Shown piece by piece: positions 1-6,961 of a stretch of 16,785 nt of DNA. The stretch spans positions 1 through 16,785 of the forward strand of contig CALRQT020000022.1 of assembly GCA_943370385.1 (NCBI GenBank). The letters are read 5' to 3'. Numbering within the stretch: position 1 is the first letter of the stretch; each line of letters opens with the position of its first letter. Under the pieces are notes generated by a model. That model was given only the letters and a program-made list of their open reading frames with translations, ran no database searches and was not told the origin of the DNA. Source of the DNA: BAIKAL-G1 sp943370385 (GTDB taxonomy: Bacteria; Cyanobacteriota; Cyanobacteriia; PCC-6307; Cyanobiaceae). Position numbers and translations under genes: made by a program.

Positions 1-444
1 TGACGGGACCTCACACCTCTGCTGCTATTCGGCCACGAACTCAAGGCTGGGTGGCCCACATCAAGTGGGTCGCTTCAGCCCCAGGTCCATGACGCAGCAA
101 AAGCGTCAGTTCCTAAACTTTTTTAGTTGTCCAGGTGCGCCCTTCCAAACTCTCAAAGCCAATCTCTCGGCTTCTCGGGTTTTCTCCAGGCTGCGGCGCC
201 TCTCGGTTCCGCCTTTTGAACCTACAGCATCGGCGGCTCGCGCCTCCCTCAACTGGTTGGTCCAACCTCCTCAGCGCCTTTCGGCTCCTTAGCGGTCCCG
301 CTAACAGCAGCTCCAGGGGTGAACCCTCTCGCTCCTGCGCAGTCCAAAAACATACCACTCCCGCTGCCTTTTTGACCAGTCCTGCCTCATGGCAAGGGCG
401 GTTCGGGCCAGCCAGATCCAGCTCCTCCCCTGCCCCTAGGGCGT
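1..444. other. left-edge region without a recognised gene
   Basis: No frame gives a convincing protein, and third-position GC is low compared with the real genes. The stretch is rich in small inverted repeats: CCCAC/GTGGG (55-69) nested in GGCTG/CAGCC (45-80); TGACGC/GCGTCA (90-108) followed by a T-run at 119-124; GGTTGG/CCAACC (255-267); and TTAGCGG/CCGCTAA (289-304). The hairpin at 90-108 plus the T-run could terminate a plus-strand transcript arriving from outside the window. Confidence 0.4.
90..124 (+). terminator. possible plus-strand intrinsic terminator
   Basis: TGACGC (90-95) and GCGTCA (103-108) form a 6-bp stem with a 7-nt loop. A run of six T lies at 119-124, 10 nt past the stem. 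The spacing is longer than ideal, so this is a weak call. The gene it would serve lies off the left edge. Confidence 0.3.
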
Positions 445-759
445 TCAGGGCCCTTCGCCAAACTCCTCTTCGCCGTCTTCGAGGGCCGTTTCCAAGGTGG
501 TGAGCAGCAACACCAGGGCCGCCCGCCGTTCCAGGTGGGTGCCACTGACCGTTTCTAGCCAACGCCTGGAGAGGCTTTCAATGCTCTTGAACAGGCCATT
601 GCCGCTGCGCAGCAGCTCCATGACGCGATCGACGCTGGCCTCATCGCCCTCGGGCATGGGGCCGACGACGTAGCGGCGGCCGTCATCACCGATATAGGTG
701 AGGTTGCCATCGCGATCGACGATCGGGCCCGCATGGGGGGTGATCGGGCTGTCCTCCAC
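445..759 (-). CDS. small conserved-looking hypothetical protein, 104 aa
   Basis: I do not recognise a named family. The start is a GTG at 759-757, chosen because an AGGGAG Shine-Dalgarno-like sequence (plus-strand 766-771) lies 6 nt upstream of it. The N-terminal half contains a polar, beta-prone segment (VDRDGNLTYIGDDGRRYVVG, about residues 14-33). The C-terminal half is probably helical, with an acidic tail ending EDGEEEFGEGP. There is no signal peptide or membrane segment, so a soluble cytoplasmic protein is expected. It lies 181 nt downstream of gap1 on the same strand, with a strong hairpin (855-890) in between, so it may be transcribed separately. High third-position GC supports coding. 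The function is unknown. Confidence 0.72.
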   Translation of the reverse strand: MEDSPITPHAGPIVDRDGNLTYIGDDGRRYVVGPMPEGDEASVDRVMELLRSGNGLFKSIESLSRRWLETVSGTHLERRAALVLLLTTLETALEDGEEEFGEGP

Positions 760-765
760 AGAAAA

Positions 766-771
766 CTCCCT
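766..771 (-). promoter_or_regulatory. Shine-Dalgarno for the 104-aa protein
   Basis: On the minus strand this reads AGGGAG, 6 nt before the GTG at 759. It is the clearest ribosome binding site in the window and decides the start of this gene. Most other genes here have weak or no purine-rich leader. Confidence 0.6.
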
Positions 772-854
772 GGCGGTCAGATTTCTCCTTGGTTAGCGCC
801 GTCTGCAGCAGCCCGCCACGGATTCGCAGGCTTGCGGACTTGTCTCTGGGGCCA

Positions 855-890
855 AGCGTGCCCCAAACCCCGGGGGAATGGGGGCACGCT
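855..890 (-). terminator. strong hairpin downstream of gap1, possible terminator
   Basis: AGCGTGCCCC (855-864) and GGGGCACGCT (881-890) are perfect 10-bp inverted arms around a 16-nt loop. It begins 51 nt past the gap1 stop codon. No T-run follows on the minus strand, so intrinsic termination is uncertain. It could instead protect the mRNA 3' end or act in the leader of the downstream 104-aa gene. Confidence 0.45.
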
Positions 891-940
891 GGCCCACCAG
901 CCAGGCCACGACCTGGGTAAGGATGAACCGGCCTCAGATC

Positions 941-1942
941 TCAGCTGTGGCTAGCCATGTGCTCGATCAGGTCGAGGCACTTACAGGAATAGCCCCACTC
1001 GTTGTCGTACCAGGCCACCAACTTGACGAAGGTGTCGGTGAGGGCAATGCCGGCGCCGGCATCAAACACGGAGGTGCAGGACTGGCCCAGGAAATCGGTG
1101 GAGACCACCTCATCCTCCGTGTAGCCCAGGATCCCCGCCATGGAACCCTCGGAGGCCGCCTTCATCGCCGCCTTAATCTGGTCGTAGCTGGCCGGGCTAG
1201 CCAGGTTCACGGTGAGATCGACCACCGACACATTGGGGGTAGGCACCCGGAAGGCCATGCCGGTGAGCTTGCCGTTGAGCTCCGGGATCACCCGGCCCAC
1301 GGCCTTGGCGGCCCCGGTGGAGGAGGGAATGATGTTTTGGGCAGCGCCGCGGCCACCGCGCCAATCCTTCACCGAGGGACCATCCACGGTTTTCTGGGTG
1401 GCGGTGGTGGCATGGACCGTGGTCATCAAGCCCGAGACAATGCCGAAGTTGTCGTGCAGCACCTTGGCCATGGGGGCCAGGCAATTGGTGGTGCAAGAGG
1501 CGTTGGAGACGATCTCCTGGCCGGCGTAGGTGCTGTGGTTGACCCCCATCACGAAAATCGGCGTGTCGTCTTTAGAGGGCGCCGACATCACCACCCGGCG
1601 GGCACCGGCCTGGATATGGGCCCGGGCGCTGGCATCGGTGAGGAACAGGCCGGTTGATTCGAGCACGGTGTCGACCCCGACCTCATTCCAGCGCAGGTCG
1701 GCGGGATTGCGCTCGCCGGTGATGCGAATCGCCTTGCCATTAACCACCAATTGGCCATTTTCGACCCGCACATCGCCATCGAAGCGGCCATGGGTGGAGT
1801 CGTACTTGAGCATGTAGGCGATGTAATCAACGTCGATTAGATCGTTGATCGCCACCACCTCCACGTTGGCCAGGGTGCAGGCCCGGCGAAAGACCAACCG
1901 GCCAATGCGACCAAATCCGTTAATACCGACTTTGATGGTCAT
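941..1942 (-). CDS. gap1: NAD-type glyceraldehyde-3-phosphate dehydrogenase (Gap1)
   Basis: This enzyme oxidises glyceraldehyde-3-phosphate to 1,3-bisphosphoglycerate in glycolysis. The 333-aa protein has the normal family length. Visible features are the Rossmann glycine motif NGFGRIGR (8-15), the acidic Asp34 that favours NAD over NADP, the active-site block SNASCTTNCLAP with catalytic Cys150, and His177 in TTVHATTATQKTVDG. The C-terminal WYDNEWGYS block is intact. The sequence resembles the E. coli GapA / cyanobacterial Gap1 class, not the Calvin-cycle Gap2 class, which has IHSYTGDQR at the His position. This indicates a catabolic role, and a separate gap2 would be expected elsewhere in the genome. 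The ATG start is fixed by the canonical N-terminus MTIKVGINGFGRIGR. No strong Shine-Dalgarno is visible. It is probably monocistronic or loosely followed by the 104-aa gene. Confidence 0.97.
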   Translation of the reverse strand: MTIKVGINGFGRIGRLVFRRACTLANVEVVAINDLIDVDYIAYMLKYDSTHGRFDGDVRVENGQLVVNGKAIRITGERNPADLRWNEVGVDTVLESTGLFLTDASARAHIQAGARRVVMSAPSKDDTPIFVMGVNHSTYAGQEIVSNASCTTNCLAPMAKVLHDNFGIVSGLMTTVHATTATQKTVDGPSVKDWRGGRGAAQNIIPSSTGAAKAVGRVIPELNGKLTGMAFRVPTPNVSVVDLTVNLASPASYDQIKAAMKAASEGSMAGILGYTEDEVVSTDFLGQSCTSVFDAGAGIALTDTFVKLVAWYDNEWGYSCKCLDLIEHMASHS

Positions 1943-2090
1943 GGCTGCAACGACGGGTTGGACCCTGATGGGGGCTGCAGTTTAGGCCCCAGTTGGGGAG
2001 CGGACTTCGCTTGGGGAAGGCGAGCCGCAGGGGGACGTGCGCAGGGTCTGCCGGGAGAGATTGGGGGCTTTAGGGGGATTCAACCAAGAG

Positions 2091-2119
2091 TGAGTGGCGC
2101 AACTCAGTGGCGCCACTCA
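2091..2119 (-). terminator. hairpin overlapping the stop codon of the b561-like gene
   Basis: TGAGTGGCGC (2091-2100) and GCGCCACTCA (2110-2119) form a perfect 10-bp stem with a 9-nt loop. The stop codon of the cytochrome-like gene (2117-2119 on the minus strand) is the first three bases of the stem. The minus-strand sequence after the stem is CTCTTGGTTG, which is only mildly T-rich. It is a plausible 3' end for that gene and would separate it from gap1. Confidence 0.45.
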
Positions 2120-2650
2120 GCGACGCGATCGCCGCAGGTAGGTCCAAAGCTGGGCCGGCCAGGCAGTAGGGCCATCGCCAGGGCGCACCGCCAGGCTGAC
2201 GATCGAGCCCGCCAGGGGCCAACCGCCGCGACGCAGCAGGCCGGCCAGGTGGGCCACCAACGAAAGACTGAGCAGCAACCAGCCGGTGAGATGGAGGCTG
2301 TAGACGGTGGCCTGCAGCTGGCCCTCTTCAAGCCAGTCCCCCTCCATGAACACACCGCTCACCAGGGTGAGGGCGAGGGCGAATAGGGGCATGGCATTGC
2401 TGGCCCGGCCCAAGCGCTGGCGGCCAAGGCTGAAGGAATAGAGGGCCAAGCCGATCGCCGGCACCAGCAACACCAGGCCCAAGTAGCCGTGCCATTCGAT
2501 CCAGTCGCCCGGGGGCTGGAACGGCAACTTGCCCCAGCGGCCGTCGTAGGCGCTGTAGATCAGAACGCCACTGACCCAGGCCCCGAGCACGCCGATGCCG
2601 GTAAGACCATGGACCAGCCGCAGTAGCGACGGTTGGTAGGGAGACGCCAT
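2117..2650 (-). CDS. cytochrome b561-like di-heme membrane protein
   Basis: This 177-aa protein has about four hydrophobic helices (roughly residues 12-32, 54-73, 86-102 and 116-138). Four histidines, His14, His54, His120 and His134, are placed in or beside helices 1, 2 and 4. That spacing fits the prokaryotic cytochrome b561 / Ni-hydrogenase cytochrome b fold, which binds two b hemes, and the N-terminal LLRLVHGL resembles the family's R-x-x-H start. It would sit in the cytoplasmic or thylakoid membrane and pass electrons between a quinol and an unknown partner. The C-terminus is basic (RRSRR). Its start codon faces the dehydrogenase gene across 54 bp, so the two probably share a divergent promoter region. 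The family call is moderately sure; the electron partners cannot be seen here. Confidence 0.75.
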   Translation of the reverse strand: MASPYQPSLLRLVHGLTGIGVLGAWVSGVLIYSAYDGRWGKLPFQPPGDWIEWHGYLGLVLLVPAIGLALYSFSLGRQRLGRASNAMPLFALALTLVSGVFMEGDWLEEGQLQATVYSLHLTGWLLLSLSLVAHLAGLLRRGGWPLAGSIVSLAVRPGDGPTAWPAQLWTYLRRSRR

Positions 2651-2704
2651 CGGTGCCCGTCTAAATGCCGCTTCTATGGTGGGCCTTCACCCCCGCAGGC
2701 GTCC

Positions 2705-3820
2705 ATGGGCTCCCGCTGCACCCAAAACGCCATCGCTCCAGCCCGGGTGCTGCGCGGCAGAGGGGCCTGGCAGCAGGCCCAGGGGGCCATCACCGACCTG
2801 GTCGCCAGGCCCCTGGTGCTAGGCCGCAGTGTTGCCACGGCCCCGTTGCGGACGGGCCTGTTACACGATCTGATCTCCAATGGGCTCAAGCCCCTAGCGG
2901 CGGAGCTGCAGTTCGATTGCTGCGAAGACGACCTACAAGCTTTGGCTCCCCGGGCCAGCCAGGCCACCTGCGATGGCGTGATCGCCATCGGCGGCGGCAA
3001 GGTGCTCGATGCCGGCAAACTCCTAGCCCACCGCCTGGGGCTGCCCTGCATCACCGTGCCCACCAGCGCGGCCACCTGCGCCGGCTGGACAGCTCTAGCC
3101 AATTTGTATTCCCCCCAGGGGGCCTTCCGCGGCGATGTGGCCCTCGATCGCTGCCCCGATCTGCTGATCTTTGACCACGATCTGGTGGCCCAGGCCCCGG
3201 CGCGCACCCTGGCCAGCGGCATCGCGGATGCCATGGCCAAGTGGTACGAGGCTTCAGTGAGCAGCGGCGCCAGCAGCGACGGCCTCGTGCAGCAAGCCGT
3301 GCAACAGGCCCGGTTATTGCGGGACCTGCTGCTGCTCGAAGGCCAGGACGCCCTGCAGGCCCCCGGTAGCGAAACCTGGGCCCGGGTGGCGGAGGCCTCG
3401 GCCCTCACCGCCGGCCTGATCGGCGGCCTGGGCGGGGCGCGCTGCCGCACGGTGGCTGCCCACGCCGTGCACAACGGGCTCACCCAGCTCGCCGACACCC
3501 ATGGGGTGTTGCACGGCGAAAAGGTGGGCTTCGGCATCCTGGTGCAGCTGCGCCTAGAAGAACTGGTGGGCGGCAACCTGCTGGCGGCCCAGGCCCGGCG
3601 CCAGCTGCTGCCCTTCTTCCGCAGCCTTGCCCTACCGATTGACCTGGCCGATCTAGGCCTGACAGGCGCCAGCCTCGGCGATCTGAAGGCCATCTGCGCC
3701 TTCGCCTGCCGGCCGGACTCGGACCTGCACAACCTGCCCTTTGCGGTCAGCAGCGACGACCTGCTCACCGCCCTGGTCAGCACCACCACCGTTCCGGTGG
3801 CCAGCCCCCGCCAGACCTAA
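2705..3820 (+). CDS. GldA-like iron/zinc-dependent dehydrogenase (glycerol dehydrogenase family)
   Basis: The 371-aa NAD(P)-dependent oxidoreductase belongs to the group III / glycerol dehydrogenase-type superfamily. The nucleotide-binding motif GGGKVLDAGK spans 96-105, followed by VPTSAATCAGWTAL (118-131). The three metal ligands of glycerol dehydrogenase are all present: Asp175 in SGIADAMAKW, His256 in AHAVHNGL and His270 in HGVLHGEKVGFG. Length is typical. The reading frame is open upstream to 2633, but that extension would overlap the start of the divergent b561-like gene and looks non-conserved, so the ATG at 2705 is preferred. The true substrate could be glycerol, another polyol or an unrelated alcohol. 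Only 6 nt separate its stop from the hydrolase gene, indicating an operon. Confidence 0.88.
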   Translation: MGSRCTQNAIAPARVLRGRGAWQQAQGAITDLVARPLVLGRSVATAPLRTGLLHDLISNGLKPLAAELQFDCCEDDLQALAPRASQATCDGVIAIGGGKVLDAGKLLAHRLGLPCITVPTSAATCAGWTALANLYSPQGAFRGDVALDRCPDLLIFDHDLVAQAPARTLASGIADAMAKWYEASVSSGASSDGLVQQAVQQARLLRDLLLLEGQDALQAPGSETWARVAEASALTAGLIGGLGGARCRTVAAHAVHNGLTQLADTHGVLHGEKVGFGILVQLRLEELVGGNLLAAQARRQLLPFFRSLALPIDLADLGLTGASLGDLKAICAFACRPDSDLHNLPFAVSSDDLLTALVSTTTVPVASPRQT

Positions 3821-3826
3821 AAACCC

Positions 3827-4759
3827 TTGGTTGCCCTTTCCCCGCCCCCCAGCCGCCAGCAGCAGCTGGTTCGCGACGCCGCCGCAACCCTGCTCGATCC
3901 GCTGGGGCGAAACCTGGCGGCGGCAGTGCAGTGGTGGGACCTGCCGGAGCTAGCTGGAGCTGGTCCAGGGGACTGGGCCGTGGCAGGGGCCGGTTGGCCC
4001 GTGGCCGTGGTGGGCCAGGGCCCGCCGCTGCTGCTCTTGCATGGCTTTGACAGTTGCTTTCTGGAATTCCGGCGACTGGTGCCGCTGTTGGCCCAGGAGC
4101 ACCAGCTGGTGATCCCTGACCTCTTCGGCTTTGGCTTTACCCCCAGGCCCGCTGGCGCCGCCTACAACCCCCAGGGGGTCCTGGCCCACCTGGGGGCGGT
4201 GCTGGCCCGGATCCGGCAAACCAGCCAGGGACCCATCGGCCTGATTGGGGCGTCGATGGGCGGCTCGGTGGCCGTGGAGCTGGCCCGCCGCGAGCCTGAG
4301 TCGATCGCCCGCCTGTTGCTCTTGGCGCCCGCCGGCCTCACCGGACGCCCCATGCCCGTGCCGCCCCTGCTCGATGCCTTGGGGGTGCGTTTTTTGGCCC
4401 AAGCGGGGGTGCGCCGCGGCCTCTGCCGCAGTGCCTTCGCCGATCCGGATCGGGACGTGGGCCCGGCCGAACTGGAGATCGCCTCCCTGCATCTGGCCAG
4501 TCCCGGCTGGGCCCAAGCCCTGGGGGCCTTCGCCCGCAGCGGCGGCTTTGCCGGCTGCGGCGACCCCCTGCCACCCCAGCCCCTGCAGGTGCTCTGGGGC
4601 AAAGAGGATCGGATCCTGCGGCCGCCCCAGAAACGGGCCGCCCTGGCGCTGCTGGGGGATCGGGTTCAGGAGCTGGAGGCCTGCGGCCACCTGCCCCACA
4701 TCGACCAACCCGCTGCCGTGGCCCAAGCCTGGCAGCAGCTCCGAGATCGCCAGCCATGA
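3827..4759 (+). CDS. alpha/beta-fold hydrolase
   Basis: This 310-aa hydrolase has the full catalytic set. The oxyanion-hole segment LLLLHGFDS includes His72-Gly73, the nucleophile elbow GASMGG carries Ser143, the acid is Asp261 in WGKEDRIL, and the base is His288 in CGHLPHIDQP. A cap region lies around residues 170-245. The substrate cannot be deduced, and there is no signal peptide, so it is probably cytoplasmic. The start used is a TTG 6 nt after the dehydrogenase stop. No purine-rich leader is visible, and a GTG at 3926 is the main alternative, although it would remove a helix-like N-terminal segment (RDAAATLLDPLGRN). The 3' end overlaps the next gene by 4 nt (ATGA), implying translational coupling. 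Confidence 0.9.
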   Translation: MVALSPPPSRQQQLVRDAAATLLDPLGRNLAAAVQWWDLPELAGAGPGDWAVAGAGWPVAVVGQGPPLLLLHGFDSCFLEFRRLVPLLAQEHQLVIPDLFGFGFTPRPAGAAYNPQGVLAHLGAVLARIRQTSQGPIGLIGASMGGSVAVELARREPESIARLLLLAPAGLTGRPMPVPPLLDALGVRFLAQAGVRRGLCRSAFADPDRDVGPAELEIASLHLASPGWAQALGAFARSGGFAGCGDPLPPQPLQVLWGKEDRILRPPQKRAALALLGDRVQELEACGHLPHIDQPAAVAQAWQQLRDRQP

Positions 4760-5391
4760 CAGCAACGCCCCCGGGGTCAGGGCCGGTGCTGCAACTGCTG
4801 GCCTCGGGTCTGCAGTTCTGGATCAAGCAGCAGTGTGACGCCGTTGCCCAGTTGGAGTTGCAGTTGCATGGATCCACCCTGCAGTTGCTGCGGGGCCGGC
4901 TCGAAGGGGTCACCCTGGTGGCATCGGGAGTGGAATTTGCCGGCTTGCCGATGGAGCGGGTGGAGCTGCGCAGCGGCCCGATCCAGCTGAAAACGGGCCT
5001 ATTGCTCAAGGGACAGGGGCTGACGTTGGACCACCCCTTTGCCGTGCGGGGCCAGGTGCGATTCAGTGGCGTTGGCCTCGACCGCGGCCTGGGGGATCGC
5101 CGCTGGCGCCCCCTGGCCGACGGCTTGGCCCAGGACCTGCTCGACTCCCCCACCCTGGGGAAACTGGCCATCAGCGATGGGGCCCTGGTTCTGGCCTCAG
5201 GGGGCCCGGGCGACCAGCCCAAGCGGCAGCTGGCTACCCAGCCCAAGGCCGTGGATGGGGCCCTGGAGCTCCACAGCCTCGATGGCCAGCGCCGCACCCG
5301 GTTACCTGCCGACCCCAACATCCGCATCGAACGGGCCCACATCACCGTAGGCCAGCTGGAACTCCACGGCGAAGCCCAGGTTTCCCCTTAA
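4756..5391 (+). CDS. DUF2993-type protein
   Basis: This 211-aa protein matches the general look of cyanobacterial DUF2993 proteins: an amphipathic N-terminal helix (LLASGLQFWIKQQCDAVAQL) followed by beta-rich repeats such as LQLHGSTLQLLRGRLEGVTL and a C-terminal ELHGEAQVSP. In actinobacteria, DUF2993 includes LmeA, a lipid-associated cell-envelope protein; the cyanobacterial role is unknown. No clear signal peptide or transmembrane helix is seen here. Its ATG overlaps the hydrolase stop (ATGA at 4756-4759), so it is the last gene of the dehydrogenase-hydrolase-DUF2993 operon. The stop at 5389-5391 is 20 nt from the convergent cdsA stop. Confidence 0.75.
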   Translation: MTATPPGSGPVLQLLASGLQFWIKQQCDAVAQLELQLHGSTLQLLRGRLEGVTLVASGVEFAGLPMERVELRSGPIQLKTGLLLKGQGLTLDHPFAVRGQVRFSGVGLDRGLGDRRWRPLADGLAQDLLDSPTLGKLAISDGALVLASGGPGDQPKRQLATQPKAVDGALELHSLDGQRRTRLPADPNIRIERAHITVGQLELHGEAQVSP

Positions 5392-5411
5392 GGGGCGATG
5401 CCCCCAGAACC

Positions 5412-6323
5412 TTAACTCACTAAGGGCAACAGCAACTTGACGCCATAAAAGAACACCGCCGGGGTGAACAAAAAACTGTCGATGCGATCAAGAATGCCGC
5501 CGTGGCCTGGGATCACATCGCCGGAATCCTTAACACCCGCATCCCGTTTCATCATCGATTCGGTGAGATCGCCCACCAGGGCAAACACCGCCACGCCCCC
5601 ACCCAGCACACCCCCTAGGGCCCAGCCCCAGGGCCAGCCCAGGGCCACCCCGCCCAGGCCGCCCACCAACACCGCACAGGCCACCCCCCCGAGGGCCCCT
5701 TCCACGGTCTTGCCCGGCGAAATCGGCGAGAGGGGGTGGCGGCCCAGGCGCCGGCCGATCACGTAGGCGCCGATGTCGGTGGCCACCACCAACAAACATC
5801 CAATCAAGGTGAGCGCCATGCCAGAGGGGATGGAAGGCCAGTGCTCGGCCAGGCGCGGAGCCAGCTGGGGATCGGTGAGATCGCGCAGGCGAATCCAATG
5901 GCTGGGCAGAAAGCCCAGATAAAACAGGCCAAAGATCGAGGCGGCGATGTCGGCGATCGTGCCGGTGACGGGCTGCAACAACAGCCAGCCACACAACACG
6001 GCACCCGACACGGGCACCACCGCCGCCGCCAGATCACTGGAGAAGCCCACACCGCTGGCACCCCCACTGGCATCGCCATTGGCCCACTGGGTGGTGATCA
6101 GCAGCAACTGGCAGACCACCAGGGTGGTTTTCACCGCCGGCCGAATGCCCTTGAACTGGGCCAGGCGAAAGAACTCGAGTAAGCCCAGGTGCACGATTAC
6201 CCCCAGGGCCAAGGTGAACCACCAGCCGCCCAGGCCCACCACCAGCAAGCCAAAGGCACCGGCCCCGTAGCCGCTCAGCAACCGCTGGGGGGAGGTGCGG
6301 GCGGGGGCAGGCGGAACACTCAA
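5412..6323 (-). CDS. cdsA: phosphatidate cytidylyltransferase (CDP-diglyceride synthase)
   Basis: CdsA makes CDP-diacylglycerol from phosphatidic acid and CTP, the entry to phosphatidylglycerol synthesis, and is an integral membrane enzyme. The C-terminal family signature is intact: SMMKRDAGVKDSGDVIPGHG followed by GILDRIDS. Many hydrophobic helices precede it. The chosen start is TTG at 6323, giving 303 aa, a normal length. This TTG overlaps the cbiT stop as TTGA, so translation is probably coupled. The frame is open further upstream to 6539, but that stretch lies inside cbiT and reads as low-complexity, non-membrane sequence. No in-frame ATG or GTG sits close to the hydrophobic start, which supports TTG. 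Confidence 0.95.
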   Translation of the reverse strand: MSVPPAPARTSPQRLLSGYGAGAFGLLVVGLGGWWFTLALGVIVHLGLLEFFRLAQFKGIRPAVKTTLVVCQLLLITTQWANGDASGGASGVGFSSDLAAAVVPVSGAVLCGWLLLQPVTGTIADIAASIFGLFYLGFLPSHWIRLRDLTDPQLAPRLAEHWPSIPSGMALTLIGCLLVVATDIGAYVIGRRLGRHPLSPISPGKTVEGALGGVACAVLVGGLGGVALGWPWGWALGGVLGGGVAVFALVGDLTESMMKRDAGVKDSGDVIPGHGGILDRIDSFLFTPAVFFYGVKLLLPLVS

Positions 6324-6961
6324 GGGGCAGGGACGGGCCGTTCGGCGGCGATCAGGAACAGGGGTTCGGCGGCCGCCAACCGGGCCTGGCTGCCGCGGCG
6401 CTGCATGCGATGCACGGTGGCCTGAACAACCTGCAGATCCACGGCCTCCAATTGGCCCAGGGTATCGGTGGCATCGACCAGGCCCTCCAAGCTGGCGGTG
6501 CTGATCACCAGGCGCCCAGCCGGCTGCAGGGCCTCCCAAACCAACCGCAGCACATCACTGAGGGGGCGGCCCACCTCGAGCAGCACCCGGTCGGGGCGAG
6601 GCGGCAGCTGGGCCAGGCCCTCGGGGGCAACGCCCGCGTGGATATGCAGGTTGCCGATGCCGAAGCGGCGTTGGTTGCGTTGCAGCAACTCGATCGCATC
6701 GGGGTCCCGCTCCAGGGTGTGCACCTGGCCCGCGGGCATCAGCCGGGCAATCTCCAGGGCCAGGGCGCCGGTGCCGCCGCCCACATCCCACACCAAGGAA
6801 TCGGCGCGGGGCCGCAGATGGGCCAGCAGCATCACGCGCAGTTCCATCGGCGTGGGGCTGAAGCCAGGCGCTTCGGCAAACAGCGCATCGGGCAACCCCG
6901 GGGTGACGAAATCCCACTGGAAGGGGCCGTCGGGCGGCGTGTTCAAGGGGGCCGAGCTCAA
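6320..6961 (-). CDS. cbiT: CbiT-type precorrin methyltransferase (decarboxylating)
   Basis: This 213-aa SAM-dependent methyltransferase matches CbiT, the C15-methylating, decarboxylating half of precorrin-6Y/7 conversion in corrin (B12) synthesis. Visible features are the family N-terminal motif PGLPDALF (21-28) followed by PTPMELR, SAM motif I DVGGGTGALALE (59-70), and the acidic end of strand 2 at Glu84 (LERDPDAIE). The segment where many CbiT proteins have a GGSGG loop reads DRVLLEVGRPLSD here, a divergence worth noting. No CbiE-like domain is fused, so CbiE must be encoded elsewhere. The start is TTG at 6961, overlapping the stop of the upstream PLP-enzyme gene as TTGA. The 3' end overlaps cdsA in the same way. 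A generic methyltransferase is the alternative. Confidence 0.8.
   Translation of the reverse strand: MSSAPLNTPPDGPFQWDFVTPGLPDALFAEAPGFSPTPMELRVMLLAHLRPRADSLVWDVGGGTGALALEIARLMPAGQVHTLERDPDAIELLQRNQRRFGIGNLHIHAGVAPEGLAQLPPRPDRVLLEVGRPLSDVLRLVWEALQPAGRLVISTASLEGLVDATDTLGQLEAVDLQVVQATVHRMQRRGSQARLAAAEPLFLIAAERPVPAP

Noticed and set aside
1..30. Possible Yfr1-like small RNA because of a CTCACAC stretch
   Set aside because: The rest of the conserved Yfr1 sequence and structure is not visible; the short match is not enough.
3..92. Open frame from the left edge ending at a TGA beside a hairpin, possible C-terminus of a truncated gene
   Set aside because: Third-position GC is only about half, unlike the strongly GC3-rich real genes, and the peptide matches nothing recognisable.
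113..562. 149-aa minus-strand open frame
   Set aside because: It overlaps the better supported 104-aa gene in another frame and is Arg/Gly-rich low-complexity sequence typical of a shadow frame.
2633..2704. Longer start for the GldA-like dehydrogenase
   Set aside because: The extension would overlap the divergent b561-like start and is Arg/Cys/Pro-rich without family resemblance; ATG 2705 gives normal length.
6324..6539. N-terminal extension of cdsA
   Set aside because: It lies wholly inside cbiT in another frame and is low-complexity; the TTGA overlap start gives a normal-length CdsA.
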